Origin: Candidatus Atribacter fermentans
Lineage (GTDB): Bacteria > Atribacterota > Atribacteria > Atribacterales > Atribacteraceae
Assembly (NCBI GenBank): GCA_012517485.1
Contig: JAAYUT010000239.1
Location: 1-9,867 of the forward strand
DNA: 9,867 bases
Direction: 5' to 3'
The notes beneath the pieces are model-generated. The model was not told the DNA's origin and made no database searches. It worked only from the letters and a program-made list of their open reading frames with translations. A program made the translations under genes and the position numbers. How positions within the stretch are numbered: position 1 is the stretch's first letter; each line of letters starts with the position of its first letter. Shown in pieces: positions 5,962 to 9,867 of this stretch.

Positions 5962-6843
5962 CTATTCATAGTTTGAACCATAGCGCTTAAAGAATAATGT
6001 ACTCACGATTAAAACAATAACCAAGAGTACGATAGCCGTAGCGCTGGCAGTTCCTAAGTTTTGATCTCTCAAGCCATTGGTATAAACATTAAAAGTCAAA
6101 GTTCTGGTCGCCAAACCTGGTCCTCCATTGGTTAGTGCAAAGGGAAGATCAAATACTTTAAAGGCTTCTACAATACGAAGAATAATAACTGTCCCCAAAA
6201 CCGGGGAAATAAGAGGAAAGGTGATATGCTTAAAAATATCCCAGCTTGAAGCAGAATCAAGACTGGCTGCTTCATAGAGGTCTTTTGGAACTGCTTGAAG
6301 ACTAGCTAATAAAACCAAAAAGGCAAAAGGAGTCCATTGCCAGGTATCGGAAATGAGTATTGAAAATATCGCCCAATTAGGGTTTGATAACCATGGTACC
6401 TGTTTTGAAATAACTGAAGCAAGAAAGTTATTAATTGGACCACCATTTTCATAAAAAATGATCATAAAAATATAACCCAAAGCAACTGGTGCAGTGAATA
6501 AAGGCATCGTTGATAATGTTCGAAATATTTGAACCCCTCTTATTTGACGGTTAAATAATAATGCAAATAAAAGACCTAATCCCACACTCAGTACTAATCC
6601 ACCTAATACAAAAATAACAGTTACCCGAAATGCACCCCAAAATCGATAATCGGAGAGTACATTTACAAAATTTTTTATTCCTACAAAACGGGTAACCTTT
6701 AAAAAACGAGATCCATGGAAACTTAAGTATACTGTGTATATTAGGGGTGCTAAAGTAAAAAGCATAAGCCAGGTTATAGCTGGAGCAATAAACCATTTCT
6801 TTCCCTGCTCTTTAAGAGGTGTCTTCTTTTTTTTCACACCCAA
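5962..6843 (-). CDS. Carbohydrate ABC transporter permease, MalF-like (first permease)
   Basis: This inner-membrane permease forms the heterodimeric channel with the MalG-like subunit. A basic N-terminus (KKKKTPLKEQGKK) precedes six hydrophobic segments. The EAA loop YEAASLDSASSWDIFKHITFP spans about 190-210 and has Ser where the family usually has Gly (DSA for DGA). The motif LTNGGPG follows. The open frame extends to a TTG at 6861, but GGAGGAGGAGG (6859-6849) would then be coding. I take that run as the ribosome site and start at TTG 6843, 5 nt after it, giving 293 residues. GTG at 6837 is the alternative, with 11-nt spacing. The gene follows the binding-protein gene after a hairpin-containing gap. 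Family assignment is secure; the start and substrate are not. Confidence 0.9.
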   Translation of the reverse strand: MGVKKKKTPLKEQGKKWFIAPAITWLMLFTLAPLIYTVYLSFHGSRFLKVTRFVGIKNFVNVLSDYRFWGAFRVTVIFVLGGLVLSVGLGLLFALLFNRQIRGVQIFRTLSTMPLFTAPVALGYIFMIIFYENGGPINNFLASVISKQVPWLSNPNWAIFSILISDTWQWTPFAFLVLLASLQAVPKDLYEAASLDSASSWDIFKHITFPLISPVLGTVIILRIVEAFKVFDLPFALTNGGPGLATRTLTFNVYTNGLRDQNLGTASATAIVLLVIVLIVSTLFFKRYGSNYE

Positions 6844-6865
6844 TGTAACCTCCTCCTCCAAAATA

Positions 6866-6898
6866 GAGGGGCTTGGTTTTCATATCAACCAGCCCCTC
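6866..6898 (-). other. Intercistronic hairpin between binding-protein and permease genes
   Basis: GAGGGGCT (6866-6873) pairs with AGCCCCTC (6891-6898), and GGTT (6875-6878) with AACC (6887-6890). The result is a 12-bp stem with one bulged base and an 8-nt loop. No U run follows on the - strand. Similar hairpins after periplasmic binding-protein genes (malE is the classic case) protect the upstream mRNA or partly attenuate transcription, which would give excess binding protein over permease. The structure is seen directly; the role is inferred. Confidence 0.65.
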
Positions 6899-6934
6899 CA
6901 AATACATTAACTTCTACCCATCAATACCGAAAAA

Positions 6935-8560
6935 CTATTCCCCAGAATAACCAATTGCATCCCAGTATAAGGCCTTCTGTTCTTCTCGGCCTAATTCTTC
7001 GGTAATATTTTCCCAATCTTGGGCTGTACGGTCAAGAGCTTCCTGAGGTTTCGCTTGACCAGTTAAAGCTTCAGACATATGAATATCTAAGCTTTCGATA
7101 TAATCAGCCGCTCCAGCAATTCTCAGATACGGAATACTAAGTGGGTACTTAAACCACATCGTATTATATGCATCCAGGAACTCACGAACGTCAGCTTCAT
7201 TATAGCCAGTCGTTGTGTAATCTTCGATTTTTGCTTGACCTTCTGGTTCTAAAAAGTCATAAACTGTTCCCGGATCAACTCCAGTCCATCCCCAAGCAAC
7301 ATTCCAATGGTTAATCTCAGGTGTTGCCTGCCAAGAGAAGAAATGAGCAATCATATCAGGATCTTCTGCATATTTAGTGATGACTCCATGCCAGGATGCA
7401 CCTGATTCATTCGCTACTAAATTAGATTTATCCATTTTCACCCATTCATTAGTCTCGAGATTATAAACTTCGCTGCTGCCAGGAATGGGAACTACACCAA
7501 GTTTACCCTGAACAACAGAAACCCTGGTATCCTGAGACAAAGTCCCTACATCACCAAAGGTAAAGACCATAGCAGCGTCCCCTCTAAGGAATACATCCCA
7601 GGCTTCTCCTAATCCCCAACCAACCATGGCAGCTGGACCATACTTGCAGAGTTCAACTAACATTTCCATTGCTCTTACATGTCCTGGGGTATTAATCAGT
7701 GGTTTCATGGTTTCAGGATCAAACCAGAATTGGTTATAATACCTTGTTACCTTAGCTGGATTATCTCCTGGCGCTGGCATGACAACAAAACCACCTGCTA
7801 AAGCTATATAATTGAAGAAACCCTGCTCTCCAACCTTAAGGTGCATGCTGATTCCAAAGTCTTCTTTCCCATCACCATTCCAGTCTTTGCCATTGAAGAA
7901 CTTTGCTAAGTCAAGAATTTCTTGCCAACTATCAGGACGGGTTGGTAAATCATAATTGAATTCTTTTTTAAACTCTTCTTGCCATTTCGGATCATTAAAA
8001 AGATCTTTTCTGAAGTAAATAACCATTCCATCGTGATCGTTGTTGAACCCATACCATTTTCCGCCCCATTGATGGAGTTCGCGGATTGGTGCTGCAATTC
8101 CATCTCGATCCCATTTAGGCATTCTGGGGTCATCAAAATATTTATCTATGGGTATAATCCAATCATTGGCAATGTAATCGCCATAGAAAAAGCTCGGACC
8201 TACGATAGCATCATAATTTCCTGTTCCAGTTGCTAGGTCGGTGAATATCTTAGCTTGTAATTCCCCAAAAGGAATTTCGGCGATTTCATAAGTTGCTCCG
8301 GTTAATTGTTCCCAATAAGGACGCCAAAAATAGAGAGGTCCAGAAATAGCTCCGTGGGGACCTGATGCTAAAACTGCGATCGTGAATTTCTTCCCTTGCC
8401 AGGAGGGATCAGGCTGTCCCTTATCGGATGCTGCAAACGCCGCATCGGCTGTATCTTTTTCCAACTGATCCATATCCTGAGCAAAAGCAATTGTTATCAA
8501 TGATGTAATAATGATTAAAACCAATACACCTAATAAAATTTTTGTTTCTTTTTTCCTCAT
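6935..8560 (-). CDS. Extracellular solute-binding protein (family 1) of a carbohydrate ABC importer
   Basis: This 541-residue exported protein should capture a sugar or polyol and deliver it to the two permeases encoded next. The signal peptide is MRKKETK followed by a hydrophobic core and AFA|QDMD, with cleavage expected after residue 27. There is no lipobox cysteine. The mature part shows family 1 features: EIPFGELQAKIFTDLATGTGNYDAI (about 95-119), GKWYGFNNDHDGMVIYFRKDLF, and a calcium-loop-like DWNGDGKED (226-234). Aromatic residues are abundant, typical of sugar clefts. At 541 residues it is longer than the 400-450 usual for the family. The frame opens at TTG 8581, but GGAGG (8573-8569) lies inside that extension, 8 nt before ATG 8560, which I choose. 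The gene is first in the operon, and its base composition is visibly more GC-rich than the flanking genes, consistent with high expression. Substrate unknown. Confidence 0.93.
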   Translation of the reverse strand: MRKKETKILLGVLVLIIITSLITIAFAQDMDQLEKDTADAAFAASDKGQPDPSWQGKKFTIAVLASGPHGAISGPLYFWRPYWEQLTGATYEIAEIPFGELQAKIFTDLATGTGNYDAIVGPSFFYGDYIANDWIIPIDKYFDDPRMPKWDRDGIAAPIRELHQWGGKWYGFNNDHDGMVIYFRKDLFNDPKWQEEFKKEFNYDLPTRPDSWQEILDLAKFFNGKDWNGDGKEDFGISMHLKVGEQGFFNYIALAGGFVVMPAPGDNPAKVTRYYNQFWFDPETMKPLINTPGHVRAMEMLVELCKYGPAAMVGWGLGEAWDVFLRGDAAMVFTFGDVGTLSQDTRVSVVQGKLGVVPIPGSSEVYNLETNEWVKMDKSNLVANESGASWHGVITKYAEDPDMIAHFFSWQATPEINHWNVAWGWTGVDPGTVYDFLEPEGQAKIEDYTTTGYNEADVREFLDAYNTMWFKYPLSIPYLRIAGAADYIESLDIHMSEALTGQAKPQEALDRTAQDWENITEELGREEQKALYWDAIGYSGE

Positions 8561-8630
8561 AATGAATGCCTCCTTTTTCAAATTTTTTTACTTCAACTTA
8601 GATTAAAATACTGTTTTTTAGATAATAACT

Positions 8631-8641
8631 TCACCTCCTTT
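8631..8641 (-). promoter_or_regulatory. Orphan full-length Shine-Dalgarno sequence in the importer leader
   Basis: AAAGGAGGTGA matches the complement of the usual 16S rRNA 3' end over its whole length, better than any site in front of a gene here. It lies about 70 nt before the binding-protein ATG, and no ATG, GTG or TTG stands 5-12 nt downstream. The only overlapping GTG frame gives 13 codons and begins inside the site. It could be a standby ribosome site or the remains of a lost leader gene. Confidence 0.4.
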
Positions 8642-9186
8642 AATCTTTAAATTCTTTATTTTTTAGACTTCTTTTAAGTAAGAAATATAGAAAGCTGGAC
8701 ATTACTAGTTCTTAAATATCAAACAACCAGCAGTTTTAACTCATCTGTTCTTTTAAAATTGATAAAATTATTAAAAAAGCTTTTTCAGTCACTAAACCAA
8801 ATATTATATTTTTGATTTAACATTAATTTCGAAATTTTAATCCTAAAATGATCATTTTTGAAAATATATTAAGATGCTTTTTCTATTCAAATTTTATATT
8901 TTTTTGCTTTATTAAATTTCATTGATTTATATTATTTAATATATTTTAATATTTAACTTCTTGAAATTGCTTTTATTTTATTATTATATTTTTATTTGAT
9001 TTATTATATCACAAATTATATTTTTTAATATTATATTATATTCTTTATTAAATACATATAAATTAATTATTAATTACTAAATAATATTAATAATGATTGA
9101 CAAAATACAAAGATTTTACTTTCTCGAGTTTAATTAAATTTATTTTTTTACGAATCGGGAAAAACGCGGTAATAATATGGGGTGAG

Positions 9187-9205
9187 AAAAACCGCTTTGG
9201 TTTTT
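9187..9205. terminator. Short terminator-like hairpin in the intergenic region
   Basis: AAAAACC (9187-9193) pairs with GGTTTTT (9199-9205) around a GCTTT loop, and T residues continue to about 9210 on the + strand. The stem has only two G-C pairs. The competing pair GCGGT (9166-9170) with ACCGC (9191-9195) would disrupt it. No gene is seen on either side that obviously needs it. Confidence 0.25.
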
Positions 9206-9242
9206 ATTTTACAACAAAAGATTCTTTTAAAAATTGTAATAA

Positions 9243-9288
9243 GGGAGTAAAATGAGAAGGTCACGCCTCTCCTCTTCTCGGATCTCCC
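9243..9288 (+). other. Nested GC-rich hairpin overlapping a ribosome-site-plus-ATG
   Basis: GGGAG (9243-9247) pairs with CTCCC (9284-9288), and inside it GAGAAG (9254-9259) pairs with CTTCTC (9274-9279). It is a GC-rich island in very AT-rich DNA. The outer left arm is also a Shine-Dalgarno-like site 4 nt before ATG 9252, which opens a 14-codon frame (MRRSRLSSSRISPQ). The stop of that frame overlaps an ATG at 9293 by the ATGA arrangement, opening a 31-codon frame ending in a hydrophobic tail. The coding capacity is unproven; the folded structure is the better supported part. Confidence 0.35.
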
Positions 9289-9501
9289 CTCAATGAAAAT
9301 ACTCAAAGAATTCTACTCTTCAATATATATGCCAATCAATGGTTGGGAAGGTAATTTATGTTTTTTAATGATTATTTTTATTTATTGATACAGAAACCGA
9401 TAAAAAACGATAAGAACTTTGCGGCTTCTAAAAAAGAAACCTCAGAACATCACCTTCATTATAGATGAGATATCCACAACACACTCTTTATAATGACAAA
9501 A

Positions 9502-9533
9502 TGGTTGGATGAGATTGTCACATCATCCAACCA
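9502..9533 (-). terminator. Hairpin, probable terminator of the right-edge gene
   Basis: TGGTTGGATGA (9502-9512) and TCATCCAACCA (9523-9533) form a perfect 11-bp stem with a 10-nt loop. On the - strand TTTTGTC follows. It lies about 130 nt after the stop of the partial gene at 9667. An alternative helix between CAACC (9528-9532) and GGTTG (9540-9544) would compete for the same bases. Confidence 0.5.
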
Positions 9534-9666
9534 AAGCTTGGTTGAACTCCTTACAAAGATTGTTTTAAATAGATGTTTTCACCTTCATTTGTAACAAAGA
9601 AAGTGAGAAGAAAACTTATCAAAAAAACATAAAAGGACTTTTTTTATAATAAAAAGCCAAAAATTT

Positions 9667-9867
9667 TTATAAGCTTTCAGCTTCTTCCCGAGCAATCCGA
9701 CTCCATCGTTTCACATTTTCAGGATTTTTTCCAATGGTGTGGTTATCTTTCATGATGATTTCTACTCGACAATTTTTTGCAATTTGGAAAGCATTGCGAA
9801 TTTTCTTCCTGATATAGTCCTCATCGATTTTTGGAACAGCTAAATCTGCAGGGTTTGGTTTTAATGA
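9667..9867 (-). CDS. C-terminal fragment, possibly uroporphyrinogen decarboxylase-like (UroD superfamily) protein
   Basis: An open frame runs in from the right edge of the window and gives 66 residues before TAA at 9669-9667; its start is outside. Visible text includes VPKIDEDYIRKKIRNAFQIAK, then CRVEIIMKDNHTIGKNPENV, then RWSRIAREEAESL at the end. The pattern of a Cys followed by a hydrophobic strand, KD-HT, a 'NPE' turn and an Arg-Trp helix resembles the last strand and helix of UroD/MtaA-like TIM-barrel proteins of unknown substrate. True HemE activity is not implied. It runs in the same direction as the sugar importer, but the 1.1-kb gap and a hairpin make a shared transcript unlikely. 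That this is a real gene end is fairly secure; the family is tentative. Confidence 0.6.
   Translation of the reverse strand, partial: SLKPNPADLAVPKIDEDYIRKKIRNAFQIAKNCRVEIIMKDNHTIGKNPENVKRWSRIAREEAESL

Larger units (their letters stand above)
8561..9666. other. Long gene-free intergenic region, extremely AT-rich in its centre
   Basis: These 1.1 kb separate two - strand genes and hold no convincing protein gene. From 8561 to 8760 is the leader of the importer operon, with an orphan Shine-Dalgarno at 8631-8641. From 8881 to 9100 I count 19 G or C in 220 bases, about 91% A+T. From 9150 the base composition becomes mixed again and includes several hairpins (9187-9205, 9243-9288, 9502-9533). TATAAT-like sextamers occur (for example - strand 8808-8803), but in such AT-rich DNA none has a convincing -35 partner. 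The operon promoter must lie here but I cannot place it. Confidence 0.7.

Noticed and set aside
7906..8236. Open frames of 76 (-) and 85 (+) codons inside the binding-protein gene
   Set aside because: Both overlap a well-supported secreted protein in another frame and show no domain or start signal.
8593..8634. 13-codon GTG frame in the importer leader (MKLLSKKQYFNLS)
   Set aside because: Its start codon overlaps its only possible ribosome site, so initiation there is implausible.
8771..8785. AAAAAGCTTTTT palindrome as a terminator
   Set aside because: There is no loop, so it cannot fold as a standard hairpin, and no gene end lies nearby.
9097..9125. Perfect TTGACA at 9097-9102 as a + strand promoter
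   Set aside because: No -10-like hexamer at 16-18 nt (the sequence there is TTTCTC-like); lone hexamers are expected by chance.
9450..9589. Direct repeat TCACCTTCATT at 9450-9460 and 9579-9589
   Set aside because: Two 11-nt copies 129 nt apart with unrelated flanks; too short and too few for a CRISPR, integration site or transposon end.
9635..9658. Stem GGAC-T5 / A5-GCC just after the 9667 gene stop as its terminator
   Set aside because: Mostly A-T pairs with a bulge and little GC; the 11-bp hairpin at 9502-9533 is a better terminator, though this one could cause a pause.

Overview
The window is ordinary-looking bacterial chromosome, AT-rich overall, with strong GGAGG-type ribosome binding sites, sigma70-like promoters and rho-independent hairpins. 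No 16S or other phylogenetic marker is present. The protein style (family 1 sugar ABC importer, AlgC/ManB-type phosphohexomutase, LexA-like S24 regulator) suits an anaerobic bacterium of the Atribacterota, Thermotogota or Bacillota kind, but this placement is inference only.

Left half, + strand. An extended-SDR epimerase/dehydratase (107-1093) overlaps by 23 nt a phosphomannomutase/phosphoglucomutase (1071-2459); the pair looks like a small sugar-nucleotide operon with its own promoter. A weak hairpin follows. Next comes a single-gene unit for a self-cleaving HTH/S24 repressor (2567-3214), whose TTGATA-17-TATAAT promoter places the transcription start on the ATG, so the mRNA is probably leaderless. 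Signal peptidase I (3390-3971) follows and ends at a 15-bp perfect hairpin shared with the convergent gene.

Right half, - strand. A CDF-family metal exporter (4030-4902) is preceded by an element I read as a czcD/NiCo-type riboswitch (about 4943-5026) with a strong terminator (4924-4958) and its own promoter (5033-5061). The conserved junction segments, the short P4 helix, and the sharing of the P4 3' strand with the terminator all fit an ON-switch for metal efflux. Upstream of it lies a three-gene carbohydrate ABC importer operon without an ATPase: solute-binding protein (6935-8560), then MalF-like (5962-6843) and MalG-like (5088-5939) permeases. A hairpin after the binding-protein gene may set the binding protein to permease ratio. 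I see no terminator between the MalG-like gene and the riboswitch, so the riboswitch terminator probably also ends the importer transcript.

From 8561 to 9666 there are 1.1 kb without a convincing gene. This stretch contains a core of about 91% A+T (8881-9100), an orphan Shine-Dalgarno sequence, a nested GC-rich hairpin with mini-ORFs, and a terminator-like hairpin. At the right edge is the C-terminal fragment of a - strand gene (9667-9867), tentatively uroporphyrinogen-decarboxylase-like.

The best candidates for follow-up are the metal riboswitch with its shortened P3 arm and shared terminator, the leaderless repressor, and the structured AT-rich intergenic region. I found no CRISPR array, insertion sequence, tRNA or rRNA, and no clearly new multi-gene system.
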